From Acidobacteriota bacterium (GTDB taxonomy: Bacteria > Acidobacteriota > Terriglobia > 2-12-FULL-54-10): DNA of 64,000 nucleotides. The stretch spans positions 1 to 64,000 of the forward strand of contig JACPPJ010000038.1 of the NCBI GenBank assembly GCA_016191085.1, in the 5' to 3' direction. Shown piece after piece: positions 53,513 to 63,083 of the stretch. Position 1 is the stretch's first letter; every line of letters starts with the position of its first letter. The notes beneath the pieces were generated by a model, which did not search any database, was not told where the DNA came from, and saw only the letters and a program-made list of their open reading frames with translations. The position numbers and the translations under genes are program-made.

Positions 53513-53668
53513 TCAATCCGCCAGCTCTGATCTAGCGCATAAACGCTCCGCTGCCGGAATATACTGAATGGATTTCACGTCACTGGCCCTGATCCGCCGG
53601 CCTACCGACCCAAACTGCATCGCACCAAGAATAGACATGCCGGTTATGAACAGCCACACTCTCTGCAT
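53513..53668 (-). CDS. possible small exported peptide
   Basis: A 51-codon frame from ATG 53668 with AGGAG about 9 bases upstream. It begins MQRVWLFITGMSILGAMQFG, a short hydrophobic stretch, then VGRRIRASDVKSIQYIPAAE. It could be a small signal-peptide-bearing or membrane-tethered peptide. I do not recognise it. The good ribosome site is the main support. It lies 66 bases after the propeller gene on the same strand. Confidence 0.35.
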   Translation of the reverse strand: MQRVWLFITGMSILGAMQFGSVGRRIRASDVKSIQYIPAAERLCARSELAD

Positions 53669-53734
53669 AATGTGCGCTCCTGTTTAGGTGTGGTATTTCC
53701 TCATCACCCTTCTATTCCCCGTCGGATTCCCGAA

Positions 53735-55840
53735 TCAAAACAGTTCTGGAACGTAATAAGTGAGCACTGACTGGAGACGCATGTCAGAGACTATGATTTC
53801 TTTGTGTTTGGGGTTCACTGTAACTCCGAAAGGTTTCTTCATAGCGGTCTTTGCGCCAGAGCTAATCTTCCAAAGAGGCGGAACATCTCCGTTATCATCC
53901 AAGCTCCACACACCCACAAAGGCACCCTCTGGTTCCATCTCGTAGACAGGGCCAGGTTGGGCTGCAATCACCAGCTTACGTGGCGGATAGACAGCGATTT
54001 GGTTGATGCGAACAATTCCCGATTTGGGTCCTCGAATCACACCAAGGGGCTTTACATTTCCGTTATCCGTGCGATTGAAGATCAATAACTGACCATTATT
54101 TTCAGGACGGGCAGACAACGAATTGTTAGACCCGACAACGATCAGATTGTTGACCGGGTCAACAGCGATTGAGCTGGCACTCCGGAGTTGCGTATCGGGT
54201 CCCCGAATGACCCGAATTGGGGCCACATCGCCGTTACCGTGCCTGGGGAATACTCGGACAGAGTCGCCGCCGGGCACAAAGATTTCGTCGTGCAAGGGAT
54301 CTATGTCCAGCCTGCTACCGCCACCTTGAGTGCGAGGACCCTGGATAACGCGAATGGGCGGCTCCTCGCCGGTGGCTCCTCCGCGGAAGGTCAGAATGGC
54401 TTGGGCGAAGGGATTCGCCACGACTACTTCATCGTGAACCGCGTCATAGCGGATGTCGTGCATTGTACGGCTGAGCTTGGTATCTTGCCCGGAAATCAAG
54501 CGCTTGGGCATCTCACCACCATTCGCCAGCCTGGCGAACGCCGCGACCTGCGGATGGGCCACTCAGTTGGGAACCAAAATCTCATCGCGCTTGCTATCAT
54601 AGCCCACGGCCCCGGGGTTCCCGATCATCAGGGCAGGCTGATCGGCCGGCCCTCCGCGAATGATCCTCAGAGGAGGAACATTTCCATTGGCCGCCATCGG
54701 GTACACGGTGGCCGAATGGTTTCCCATGTTGGCCGCCCACACTTCGCTGTTGCGAAGGTCCAATGCTATGCCGGTGGGGTGTCGCATGCCGGTCTTGGGA
54801 CCTCTGATGCTCCGGATCGGAGCCACATCGCCGTTCTCGGTGACGCGGAAAACCGCGATCGAGTGGTCCATGTCGTTGGCCACGTAAAGCTCGCCGCGCT
54901 CCTCGTCAACCGCGAGTTGCATCGGCCAGTTCAAGCCAGTCTTGGGACCTTCGATGATGCGCAACGGCGCTGTGTTTCCAGTGGCATCTCGGCTGTAGAT
55001 GGTGATCGAGGGGGGCTCAAATTTTCCAGAGCCGGGGATATTTCGCCAACCCGGTTCAGGGTGTGATTCTACGTCAGCACCATGTCGGATTACCGGAAAT
55101 CGGGCAGGGGTTTTGCTCGGGTCGCGATAACTGACGCTTCCGTGGTTGCTGACGATGATAAGATTGCGCTTCGTATCCACCGCCACGCCATGTGGATCTT
55201 CCAACTGTGTGTCATTCCCGGCTAAATATCGGAGAGGCTGCTCATCGGCTGTCGCTCCTTTGCGGTAGAATACCAGAGCGTTCGTGTGTTGAACAGTCAA
55301 CAGGAGTTCCTGCTTTTCCTCGTCCACAGTGATGCCGAAAGTTCCCTGAGGCACTGCCAGATAACGGTCCGGCGCCACGTTGCCGCGGGCGTTCTTTGAA
55401 AAAACGGCCAGCCAGTTTTGCGTGTCATTATTGACGACGTAGGTCTCCATAGTGTTCGGATCAATATAGACTCCGCACATCATCTCTGCTTTGGTGAGCG
55501 GCCCCCCGATCACGCGCTTCGGCTCTGTCATCCTGACCCTGGGGGGAGTGTTGTCCCGCCGGTCGTATTCGAGGATTTGAAACAGGTTCTCGTCCGTTAC
55601 GACTAGCATGTTGCTTTTCGGTTCCACGGCGACGGCGCTGAATAAAGGGTTGGGGTCGTGGATGGTCCGCACGGGGAGGCGGTCCAACTCAATTGACGTC
55701 CGACCCGCCGCCGTGGCTGCCCGAGAAGCCCCATCGTGCTGCTGCAGAGCTTCAGCCCTCCGCGAGTTCCTACCGGAAGCGACGAATAAACCTGCCGTGA
55801 AAAAAATCACCGTCAGTTTGAGGGAGCGACTTAAAACCAT
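53735..55840 (-). pseudogene. secreted beta-propeller protein interrupted by an in-frame TGA
   Basis: One 702-codon frame, with signal peptide about 1-23 (RSLKLTVIFFTAGLFVAS), is split by TGA at 54563-54565 after DEILVPN and continues without shift as VAHPQVAAFARLANGG. Both halves consist of 45-60-residue NHL/YncE-like propeller repeats around phrases such as GDVAPIRSIRGPKTGM and GNVAPLRIIEGPKTGL. The stop falls inside a repeat, so the halves belong to one protein. A single change from TGG or TGC/TGT would restore it. GTG right after the stop could restart translation, but that second product would lack a signal peptide. Such proteins are extracellular and of unknown role in acidobacteria. 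Confidence 0.82.
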
Positions 55841-56014
55841 AATAGTTCCTTGCGCATATTCAGAAACTCAGCGATCGAATGCTGAAAGGCCATGCATCTT
55901 TTCAATGAGATAAGCGGGAGATTCGTTATCGAAAATCGTTGCTACCCGGTGAACGTGGAGCTGCCATCGGTTGACTTGGAAAACGTGTAGGCACTCTGGA
56001 GCTGCACGTCTCTC

Positions 56015-57862
56015 TTATCGCAACAATGCCAGGTTTCGCACAGCGCCTTTATCGGCGCTGGTAGTCATTTGCGCATAGAACTTCAGCGCGGGAGTTACTT
56101 TCCGGTCGCGAGATACTGGCTGCCACGCCTGCGGACCCTTGGCCTCCATTTTGCGGCGGCGCGCGGCCAAATCTTCGTCTTTGACGGCGATTGTGATCGT
56201 GCGATTGGGAATATCGATCTCGATGGAGTCGCCTTCCTCGATCAGGCCGATGGCCCCTTGGGCGGCGGCTTCCGGCGAAACGTGGCCGATGCACAGTCCC
56301 GAGGTGCCGCCGGAGAAGCGGCCGTCGGTGATGAGAGCGCAGACTTTGTCGAGCGCCTTGGATTTCAGATAGCTGGTGGGATAGAGCATCTCCTGCATGC
56401 CGGGGCCGCCCTTGGGACCCTCGTAGCGGATGACGACCACGTCGCCGGGAACGACTTTGTCGCCCAGGATTCCCTCCACCGCGTCCTCTTGACTCTCGAA
56501 TATCCGCGCATGGCCCTTGAACTGCCAGATTGACTTGTCGACTCCGGCGGTTTTCACGATGCAGCCGTCGGGCGCCAGATTACCGTAGAGCACGGCCAAC
56601 CCGCCGTCCTTGCTGTAAGCGTGTTCGGCGTCACGGATGCATCCGCTCTGGCGGTCAAGATCCAGCGATTCCCATTGCTCGGACTGAGAGAACGCTTGCG
56701 TTGTCGGGCGTCCACCCGGCGCGGCTAGGTACAGCGACTTCGCGTGACCGTTGCGCGCCTGGCATATATCCCATTGCTCCAGCGCCTCACATAACGTGGG
56801 GCTGTGGACGGTCGAGACGCGGTGGTCAATCAATCCCGCGCGGTCCAGTTCGCCGAGCAGCGCCATAATCCCACCGGCGCGGTGCACGTCCTCCAGGTGA
56901 TAGACGGGCGTTGATGGCGCGACTTTGCAGAGGTTCGGCACGCGCCGCGACAGCGCGTCGATATCTTTCATCGAAAACGGTACCTGTGCTTCCTGAGCGG
57001 CGGCCAGCAGGTGCAGAACGGTGTTCGTGGAGCCGCCCATGGCGATATCGAGACTCATGGCGTTTTGAAATGCCTCAAACGTGGCGATGGAGCGCGGCAG
57101 CACGCTCGTGTCGTCGTTCTGGTAGTAAGCCTTGGCCATCTCCACGATGCGTCGGCCGGCTTTGCAGAACAGTTCTTTGCGTGTGGCGTGCGTCGCGATC
57201 AGCGTGCCGTTGCCGGGCAATCCCAAGCCGAGAGCCTCCACCAGGCAGTTCATGGAATTCGCCGTGAACATGCCGGAGCAAGACCCGCAGGTCGGACACG
57301 CGTTCTGCTCGTAAATGCGGCTCTGCTCGTCCGTCACATTGGGGTTGGCCGCCGCGATCATCGAGTCCACTAAATCGAGCTTGACCATCTTGCCGTTGAC
57401 CTCGGCGCGTCCAGCCTCCATGGGCCCGCCCGAGACGAAGACGGCAGGAATATTTAGGCGCAAAGCCGCCATCAGCATGCCCGGCGTGATCTTGTCGCAA
57501 TTCGAAATGCATACCATCGCATCGGCGCAGTGGGCGTTGACCATGTATTCGACCGCGTCGGCAATGAGCTCCCGCGACGGCAGGCTGTACAGCATTCCGC
57601 CATGACCCATGGCGATGCCGTCGTCAATGGCGATGGTGCTGAACTCGCGACCGATGCCACCGGCCTCGGCCACAGACTGCGCCACCAACTGCCCCAGGTC
57701 CTTCAGATGCACGTGGCCCGGAACAAACTGTGTGAACGAGTTGGCAATCGCGATGATCGGTTTGCCAAAGTCCTCGTCCTTGACGCCAGTCGCGCGCCAC
57801 AACGCGCGCGCGCCAGCCATGTTGCGCCCGTTGATCGTCGTTGCAGATCGATATTGCGGCAT
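56015..57862 (-). CDS. ilvD: dihydroxy-acid dehydratase, long (E. coli-like) type
   Basis: A 615-residue IlvD beginning [20 protein letters not shown], with [11 protein letters not shown]-type region and cluster cysteines in [10 protein letters not shown] and [17 protein letters not shown]. The length and CGSCSGMF motif match the [4Fe-4S] E. coli group. ATG with AAGGGG. It lies downstream of ilvC on the same strand with a 152-base spacer that holds a repeat element. Together they make two successive steps of branched-chain amino-acid synthesis. The other IlvD in the window (48486-50159) is clearly a different subfamily. Confidence 0.95.
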   Translation of the reverse strand: MPQYRSATTINGRNMAGARALWRATGVKDEDFGKPIIAIANSFTQFVPGHVHLKDLGQLVAQSVAEAGGIGREFSTIAIDDGIAMGHGGMLYSLPSRELIADAVEYMVNAHCADAMVCISNCDKITPGMLMAALRLNIPAVFVSGGPMEAGRAEVNGKMVKLDLVDSMIAAANPNVTDEQSRIYEQNACPTCGSCSGMFTANSMNCLVEALGLGLPGNGTLIATHATRKELFCKAGRRIVEMAKAYYQNDDTSVLPRSIATFEAFQNAMSLDIAMGGSTNTVLHLLAAAQEAQVPFSMKDIDALSRRVPNLCKVAPSTPVYHLEDVHRAGGIMALLGELDRAGLIDHRVSTVHSPTLCEALEQWDICQARNGHAKSLYLAAPGGRPTTQAFSQSEQWESLDLDRQSGCIRDAEHAYSKDGGLAVLYGNLAPDGCIVKTAGVDKSIWQFKGHARIFESQEDAVEGILGDKVVPGDVVVIRYEGPKGGPGMQEMLYPTSYLKSKALDKVCALITDGRFSGGTSGLCIGHVSPEAAAQGAIGLIEEGDSIEIDIPNRTITIAVKDEDLAARRRKMEAKGPQAWQPVSRDRKVTPALKFYAQMTTSADKGAVRNLALLR

Positions 57863-57887
57863 AGTAAACCCCTTTCTATTAGAAGCC

Positions 57888-58009
57888 AGAAGTCAGAAGA
57901 AGCAAAGTGCAGATCCCTCGTCGCTGCGCTCCTCAGGATGACGCCATCCCGTGGGAGCGAAGGACGCAATGGATCCGTTCTGCCTGCTGACTCCTGTCTC
58001 CTGACTTCT
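57888..58009. repeat. intergenic repeat with 9-bp terminal inverted repeats between ilvC and ilvD
   Basis: AGAAGTCAG (57888-57896) and CTGACTTCT (58001-58009) bound about 122 bases that include the phrase CCTCGTCGCTGCGCTCCTCA. That phrase is often seen in intergenic repeats of acidobacteria, from memory. It is non-coding and separates two genes that are normally close together. Confidence 0.5.
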
Positions 58010-58014
58010 ATTTT

Positions 58015-59115
58015 TCAATTGGAACCGCGGCCGCCCACGCCTACAGTCGCGGCGGTAATCTCCCGGGCCGCCTCTTTCGGACGTAAATCGCGTGTCGCTT
58101 TGCCCGCGCGCCACATCTCGGAATTTCGTATCTCGGCCAGCTCTTTGCCGAGTTGTTCCTGATAATTGGGCGCGCCGCAGGCCTCCAGCACACGGGCGGT
58201 CTCCTGGCCGGAAGCGACGCGGTTGTAGAGCCAGTGAAACACCGGCAGGACGGCTGCCTTGAACTTCGGCTTCCAGTCGAGCGCCCCGCGCTGCGCCGTG
58301 GCCGAGCAGTTGGAGTACATCCAATCCATGCCGTTCTCATCTACCAGCCTGATGAGACTCTGGGTCAGTTCCTCGACGGTTTCGTTAAATGCTTCGCTGG
58401 GGCTGTGGCCCTTCTCGCGCAGAACCTCGTATTGCGCCTCCATGATGCCGGCCAAAGCGCCCATCAGAACCCCACGCTCCCCGGTCAGGTCGCTGAAGAC
58501 CTCGTGCTGGAAGGTGGTCGGAAACAGATATCCAGAGCCAATCGCTATGCCCACAGCGATGGTCCGCTCCTCGGCCCGTCCCGTGAAATCCTGGGCAATC
58601 GCAAAACTCGAATTGATGCCCGCGCCCGACAGAAAATTGCGCCGCACCGAGGTTCCTGAGCCTTTGGGGGCTACCATGATCACGTCCACATAATCCGGCG
58701 GCACCACCCCGGTCTGGTCCTTGTAGGCAATTGAAAAACCGTGAGAGAAATATAAAGCGTCGCCCTTGTTCAGACTTCGCTTGATCACCGGCCAGATGGC
58801 TTTCTGGGCTGCGTCGGAAACCAGCATCTGCACAATCGTGCCCTTCTGAGCCGCCTCCTCGAAGTCGAACAGGGTCTTGCCCGGCTCCCAGCCGTCAGCG
58901 ACGGCGCGGTCCCAGTCTTTCTTGAACTGCGGCGCCTGGCCGACAATCACGTTGAAACCGTTATCCCGCATGTTCAGCGACTGCGCCGGCCCCTGCACGC
59001 CATAGCCAATGACGGCAATGGTCTCGTTCTGCAGCACCTTGCGCGCCTTAGCGAGGGGGAATTCCTCCCGCGTGATCACATCCTCGACAACTCCACCAAA
59101 ATCTATCTTTGCCAC
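58015..59115 (-). CDS. ilvC: ketol-acid reductoisomerase
   Basis: A 366-residue enzyme converting acetolactate or acetohydroxybutyrate to dihydroxy acids with NADPH. The nucleotide motif GYGVQGPAQSLNMRD is at about 37-51. The catalytic domain has VAPKGSGTSVR, SDLTGERGVLMGALAGIMEA and SNCSATAQRGALDW with its metal-binding glutamates. The size falls between short class I (about 330) and long class II (about 490) forms. GTG start with GAGGAG 6 bases upstream. It is the promoter-proximal gene of the ilvC-ilvD pair. The 273-base upstream region may carry leader control, but I see no clear attenuator peptide. Confidence 0.96.
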   Translation of the reverse strand: MAKIDFGGVVEDVITREEFPLAKARKVLQNETIAVIGYGVQGPAQSLNMRDNGFNVIVGQAPQFKKDWDRAVADGWEPGKTLFDFEEAAQKGTIVQMLVSDAAQKAIWPVIKRSLNKGDALYFSHGFSIAYKDQTGVVPPDYVDVIMVAPKGSGTSVRRNFLSGAGINSSFAIAQDFTGRAEERTIAVGIAIGSGYLFPTTFQHEVFSDLTGERGVLMGALAGIMEAQYEVLREKGHSPSEAFNETVEELTQSLIRLVDENGMDWMYSNCSATAQRGALDWKPKFKAAVLPVFHWLYNRVASGQETARVLEACGAPNYQEQLGKELAEIRNSEMWRAGKATRDLRPKEAAREITAATVGVGGRGSN

Positions 59116-59287
59116 GATAACTCCTCTGCTAATGGTTACTTGATTGCTGTCCAGTTCTTCTTGCTACGGGGTGTACTGAATCCACTCATAGATCAATAGC
59201 TTTGCCTGAAACGTAAGAGCTCCCGCCTGGCTAAAAAGCGTACGCCGTGAGCTCTGTCAAGTCAAGGCGCAGACCGTCGGATGTCTT

Positions 59288-59309
59288 TTGGGGAACTTAG
59301 ATTCCCCAA
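59288..59309. promoter_or_regulatory. dyad symmetry between ilvC and yggS-like genes
   Basis: TTGGGGAA / TTCCCCAA, 8-bp perfect arms with a 6-base centre, in the divergent intergenic region. It lacks a T-run and fits an operator better than a terminator. No regulator can be named. Confidence 0.4.
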
Positions 59310-59388
59310 GGCTCAACAGGTGTAAGGTCAAGGCGGATATGGCGCCATTAACTTACGTGATAGAATCCCGCTTGAATAGGAACTGAAA

Positions 59389-60102
59389 TTGCTTACAGTC
59401 GCCGAAATCGCTGCCAACCTGGCAGCCGTGCGGGACCAAATTGCTTCGAGCGCGAAGCGCGCCAGCCGCGATCCGTCAGCGATTAAATTGATCGCCGTCT
59501 CGAAGACTTTTCCGCCTGAATATATTACGGCTGCTTACGAGTGCGGACATCGAGACTTCGGGGAGAACCGCGTTCAGGAGTTTCAGCAGAAGCTGCCAAA
59601 ACTGCACCTGCCCGCCGCCGTGTTCCACTTGATCGGGCATTTGCAGACCAATAAAGTCTCGCAGGCAATGTCATTCGACTGCATTCAGACGGTGGACAGC
59701 GAACGACTAGCGCGGAAGCTCAACGAAGCTGCAATACAACGCGGCAAAATCATGCCGGTCATGATTGAGGTGAAGTTGAGCACCGAAGAGAGCAAATCGG
59801 GCGTCTCGGACCACGAGACGGCGCCGCTCGCGAGGTTGATCGAGTCACTCGATCATCTGGAATTACAAGGGTTGATGACGATTCCCCCTTTCACTTCTGA
59901 TCCAGAGGGTGCGCGGCCATACTTTCGCCGTCTGCGTGACGTGAGGGATCAATTGCGTGCTGGCGGCGTGAGCGGCATGGAAGAACTCTCCATGGGCATG
60001 ACCCGCGACTTCACAATCGCAATAGAAGAGGGAGCGACCATGGTGCGAATGGGAACCGCCGTTTTCGGTCCCCGCACCAAGCAATCAGAGCCGCGACCGT
60101 GA
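59389..60102 (+). CDS. YggS/PLPBP family PLP-homeostasis protein
   Basis: A 237-residue single-domain TIM-barrel protein that binds pyridoxal phosphate without known enzyme activity and buffers cellular PLP. The PLP lysine is in LIAVSKTFPPE (about residue 39). DFGENRVQEFQQK, FHLIGHLQTNK and LSMGMTRDFTIAIEEGATMV are all conserved. TTG start. Its end overlaps or abuts the YggU-type gene. Loss of relatives disturbs branched-chain amino-acid balance in E. coli, which fits the ilv neighbours, though the link is only positional. Confidence 0.93.
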   Translation: MLTVAEIAANLAAVRDQIASSAKRASRDPSAIKLIAVSKTFPPEYITAAYECGHRDFGENRVQEFQQKLPKLHLPAAVFHLIGHLQTNKVSQAMSFDCIQTVDSERLARKLNEAAIQRGKIMPVMIEVKLSTEESKSGVSDHETAPLARLIESLDHLELQGLMTIPPFTSDPEGARPYFRRLRDVRDQLRAGGVSGMEELSMGMTRDFTIAIEEGATMVRMGTAVFGPRTKQSEPRP

Positions 60103-60119
60103 GGGAGGGGACGCATGAA

Positions 60120-60386
60120 ATGATTATCCGCGTCCGAGTTCAGCCCCGAGCCAAACGAAACGCTATCGGCGGGCAGATCGAAAACGAGTGGAAGTTGCAC
60201 GTCACTGCGCCCGCCCTCGAAGGCAAAGCCAATCAGGCGTGCATAGAATTTCTGGCTCGTGAACTGGGCATTGCCCGTTCGCGCGTGAAGCTGCTCTGGG
60301 GCGAGAAATCGAGACACAAGGTATTTGAACTGGAAGGCGTCAGCGAGGCTGAGTTCCTGCGGTTTGTCGCCGAGCAGAAGATCTGA
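60120..60386 (+). CDS. YggU/DUF167 family protein
   Basis: An 88-residue protein: MIIRVRVQPRAKRNAIGG, KLHVTAPALEGKANQACIEF and LLWGEKSRHKVFELEG are the DUF167 pattern. Function unknown. I chose ATG 60120 because GGAGGGG is about 9 bases upstream. A GTG at 60099 that overlaps the previous stop is possible. YggS and YggU are linked in many bacteria, as here. Confidence 0.88.
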   Translation: MIIRVRVQPRAKRNAIGGQIENEWKLHVTAPALEGKANQACIEFLARELGIARSRVKLLWGEKSRHKVFELEGVSEAEFLRFVAEQKI

Positions 60387-60541
60387 TCCAGAAATACCCA
60401 CCGAATCAGAGGTTGCCACGGCGAACGCTTCGCCGTGGGCTTTCGGAGTGTGGTTTCGTTTGACATAGAATCGATATACTCATAATTGAGTTGATCGGAA
60501 ATAAGTCCGCTCCCTTGCAATCGCAGGCTGTGAATTGAAGC

Positions 60542-61744
60542 ATGAAAATAGACGCCATCCAGCAGGCTCTGAGAGAGCACGGCATTGACGCGTGGCTGTT
60601 TTATGATTTCCACCGTCGCGACCCGATCGCCTATCGCGTACTGCGCCTGAAGCACCATGGAATGGCGACTCGCCGCTGGTATTACCTTCTTTCAGCTACC
60701 GGGCAGCCGGTGAAGCTGGTGCATCGGATCGAAAGCGGCCAGCTCGATTCGCTCTCCGGCGACAAGAGAGTGTACGCCTCCTGGCAGGAGCATCAGCGGC
60801 TGCTCCAAGAGATACTGAAGCCGTATCATACTGTGGCGATGCAGTACTCGCCGCTCAATCAAATTCCTTACATTTCTTCTGTTGATGCAGGCACTGTTGA
60901 CCTGATTCGCAGCTTCGGCAAGAACGTGGTGAGTTCCGCCGCGTTAGTGCAGCAGTTTGAGTGCCGATGGTCGGACGCGGCACTTGCGTCGCACCTTGAA
61001 GCCGGAAAGCTGATTGACGGCATCATCGAGGAGACGTTTCGTGAAATCGGCAGGAGGGTTGAGGCGAACGGCGAAACTGACGAGTACAGCGTGCAGCAGT
61101 TCATCCTGGAGCAGTTTGAGCTGCACAAACTGACTTCCAGCCGCCAGCGGCCGATTGTGGCCGTGAACGCGAACTCGGGCAATCCGCATTACGAGCCTCT
61201 GCGGGACCGCTCCGCCCCGATCCGTCCTGGCGATTTTGTCTTGCTCGACGTTTGGGGGAAGCTGAACAGGCCCGGCGCGGTGTATTACGACGTTACCTGG
61301 ACCGGTATTGTGGCCGCCGAGCCACCCGAAAACGTCCAGCGGATATTTGAAATTGTGAAGGCCGCGCGCAACCAGGCAGTTGAGACCGTGCAGTCGGCGG
61401 TTCGCGCCGGGCGGCCTCTGCACGGTTGGGAGGTTGACCGCGCCGCGCGAAATGTTATAACAGAGAGTGGGTATGGCGAGTATTTCGTGCACCGGACCGG
61501 GCATTCCATCGGAGAAGAGGTACACGGGAACGGCGCCAACATGGACGATTGGGAGACCCACGACGACCGGCCCGTCATTCCGCAGACCTGCTTTTCCGTT
61601 GAACCAGGCATTTATCTGCCGGAATTCGGCGTGCGCAGCGAAGTAAACGTTTACGTGAGCGAACACGATGCTCGCGTGACTGGCCGCGTGCAGGATCAAC
61701 TGATTCGCATTCAGGCTGCGCCGGTCAATTCGTATTATCATTGA
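60542..61744 (+). CDS. M24 family Xaa-Pro aminopeptidase-like metallopeptidase
   Basis: A 400-residue cytoplasmic protein. The N-terminal creatinase-like domain (1-150) is followed by the pita-bread catalytic domain (about 155-395). Metal ligands are expected at the two aspartates in LLDVWG and YYDVTW, the histidine in HRTGHSIGEEVHG, and the glutamates in SVEPGIYLPEFGVRSEVNV. It removes N-terminal residues before proline or acts as a related dipeptidase. It overlaps the next gene by one base (TGATG), so they form an operon. Confidence 0.9.
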   Translation: MKIDAIQQALREHGIDAWLFYDFHRRDPIAYRVLRLKHHGMATRRWYYLLSATGQPVKLVHRIESGQLDSLSGDKRVYASWQEHQRLLQEILKPYHTVAMQYSPLNQIPYISSVDAGTVDLIRSFGKNVVSSAALVQQFECRWSDAALASHLEAGKLIDGIIEETFREIGRRVEANGETDEYSVQQFILEQFELHKLTSSRQRPIVAVNANSGNPHYEPLRDRSAPIRPGDFVLLDVWGKLNRPGAVYYDVTWTGIVAAEPPENVQRIFEIVKAARNQAVETVQSAVRAGRPLHGWEVDRAARNVITESGYGEYFVHRTGHSIGEEVHGNGANMDDWETHDDRPVIPQTCFSVEPGIYLPEFGVRSEVNVYVSEHDARVTGRVQDQLIRIQAAPVNSYYH

Positions 61745-62166
61745 TGTCGAGTGCACGCAATAAAATGGCTCAGGAATTGGCAACCGAACAGTCACAAACC
61801 ATTAAAATACCGTTAGCACCTATCATTGCGGCTTGGCTGATTCCCGGGGGCGGTCATCTGTGGCAACGCCGCTGGGGACGCGGAGCGCTTCTGCTGCTTT
61901 CGATCGCCACGTTGTTTGTAGCCGGCGTAGCGATGCAAGGGCGTCTGTTCAAACTGGCGCCTGCCAATCTGGTCGAAACACTTGGTTTTCTGAGCGACCT
62001 GTGTTCCGGTCTGCTGTTTATAGCGCTCAAGTTCACAGGATATGATCCGGGCGAGCTGGGTGCGCCGATGGCGGACTACGGGACCAAATTCATTCTTGTG
62101 GCGGGCTTGCTGAACGTGTTGTGTATCTTGGATGCCTACGACATAGCGATCGGAAAGAAGAATTAA
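61744..62166 (+). CDS. membrane protein of unknown function
   Basis: A 140-residue protein with three predicted spans (about 25-45, 50-70, 110-130). The segment IAAWLIPGGGHLWQRRWGRG resembles proteins with a TM2-like 'PGxGHxxxR' loop found in acidobacteria. ATG 61744 overlaps the peptidase stop. No catalytic residues are apparent. Confidence 0.75.
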   Translation: MSSARNKMAQELATEQSQTIKIPLAPIIAAWLIPGGGHLWQRRWGRGALLLLSIATLFVAGVAMQGRLFKLAPANLVETLGFLSDLCSGLLFIALKFTGYDPGELGAPMADYGTKFILVAGLLNVLCILDAYDIAIGKKN

Positions 62167-62200
62167 TGACGGCTGCGTCGGCGGCCTCGAGCACACTCAA

Positions 62201-62377
62201 ATGATTCAGTCGCACCTCACCGCAGCACTGCTGTTCTCCCTTGTTACCTCCGCGGTTTTTGCCATTACGGGCAAAGAGACCGACCGCGAACGACTCCTCA
62301 ACTTTGTCTGGCTGTTTTCCTTGTTCGTAATAGTCACGCTCGCCGCTTCGTGGCTAATGAACTTCGGCCACCGCTGA
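62201..62377 (+). CDS. small two-span membrane protein
   Basis: A 58-codon frame starting ATG 62201, 34 bases after the preceding membrane gene: MIQSHLTAALLFSLVTSAVF, a charged loop TGKETDRERLL, then VWLFSLFVIVTLAASWLMNF. Two helices with a Lys/Asp/Arg/Glu-rich loop suggest a genuine small membrane protein. I do not recognise a family. Position, hydrophobic pattern and normal codon use support it, though the ribosome site is weak. Confidence 0.6.
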   Translation: MIQSHLTAALLFSLVTSAVFAITGKETDRERLLNFVWLFSLFVIVTLAASWLMNFGHR

Positions 62378-62435
62378 ACCTGATCGGGTCGCGGAGCCGG
62401 GACGGAATGCCCGAGACCGATTGCCCAATTCCGTG

Positions 62436-63083
62436 TCAATGTGAAAAGAAAAAGCACGTTACGTTGGGGTTGATGGGAGGTTCTGGAGGCAGGTCGAACG
62501 GCTTCTCCGAAGGCCCCATCACTTCCTGTGTTTCAGGGGGAGCGGTGGAAAGGATCTGCACTACTGGCGACTCTGGAGGAGTTTCCCCAGTGCGCAGTGA
62601 TGTCATCTGCAATATGCCGATCACGCCGTCCTTGACTATGTGCGCTCCCGCCGAAACGGTTACGTCCATCTCCTGAGAGTTTTTGTCTTCCGCCCTCTTC
62701 AACCTTTTTGCCGAAATCTTCAACCGCGAGCCGCGCGGCGATTCGAACTTCACATATTTCCAGTCGCTCGCAGCGAAGCTGATTTGCGCTCGAAGCATAC
62801 CTACGGTTTCGCCGCTCGCCGCCGTGAACTCCACTGGGAACCCCCATATATGCTTGCGCAGCAACGCAGGATCCTTGAGCACCAGGCTCGATTGTTGCCG
62901 CTGTTTGCCGGGCTTGGGTTCTGGGGAATCGCGTATTTCGGTTTGGGATTGCTGGGCAAAGGCTTCTGCAACTGCGAAAGGACGTGTTACTCTTGCCATC
63001 GATGCAAGTTCCGGCGGATGCACGGCGGAGTAAAAAACAACAGCCGCGGTGGTGAATCGAAGCAGCTTCTGAACCAGGATCAT
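62436..63083 (-). CDS. exported protein of unknown function
   Basis: A 215-residue protein with an N-terminal hydrophobic stretch (LLRFTTAAVVFYSAVHPPEL) and a likely signal peptide ending near AFAQQ. A Pro/Gln-rich linker precedes a beta-rich region (about 75-170: HIWGFPVEFTAASGETVGML and KFESPRGSRLKISAKRLKRA). The tail is Pro-rich and ends in FFFSH. I do not recognise it. It is convergent with the small membrane gene, ending 59 bases after its stop. Confidence 0.55.
   Translation of the reverse strand: MILVQKLLRFTTAAVVFYSAVHPPELASMARVTRPFAVAEAFAQQSQTEIRDSPEPKPGKQRQQSSLVLKDPALLRKHIWGFPVEFTAASGETVGMLRAQISFAASDWKYVKFESPRGSRLKISAKRLKRAEDKNSQEMDVTVSAGAHIVKDGVIGILQMTSLRTGETPPESPVVQILSTAPPETQEVMGPSEKPFDLPPEPPINPNVTCFFFSH

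Noticed and set aside
54563-54565. In-frame TGA as a selenocysteine codon
   Set aside because: No SECIS-like hairpin is evident right after it, the protein is a propeller with no redox site, and no selenocysteine genes are in the window. Mutation or error is simpler.
54188-55066. 292-codon plus-strand frame opposite the propeller gene
   Set aside because: The minus strand carries regular propeller repeats. The plus frame is their reverse complement and has no start signals.
59232-59260. Minus-strand promoter for ilvC (TTGACA at 59255-59260)
   Set aside because: The -35 box is perfect, but the sequence 17 bases on (TTTTTA) is a poor -10 box, so it is not listed as a feature.
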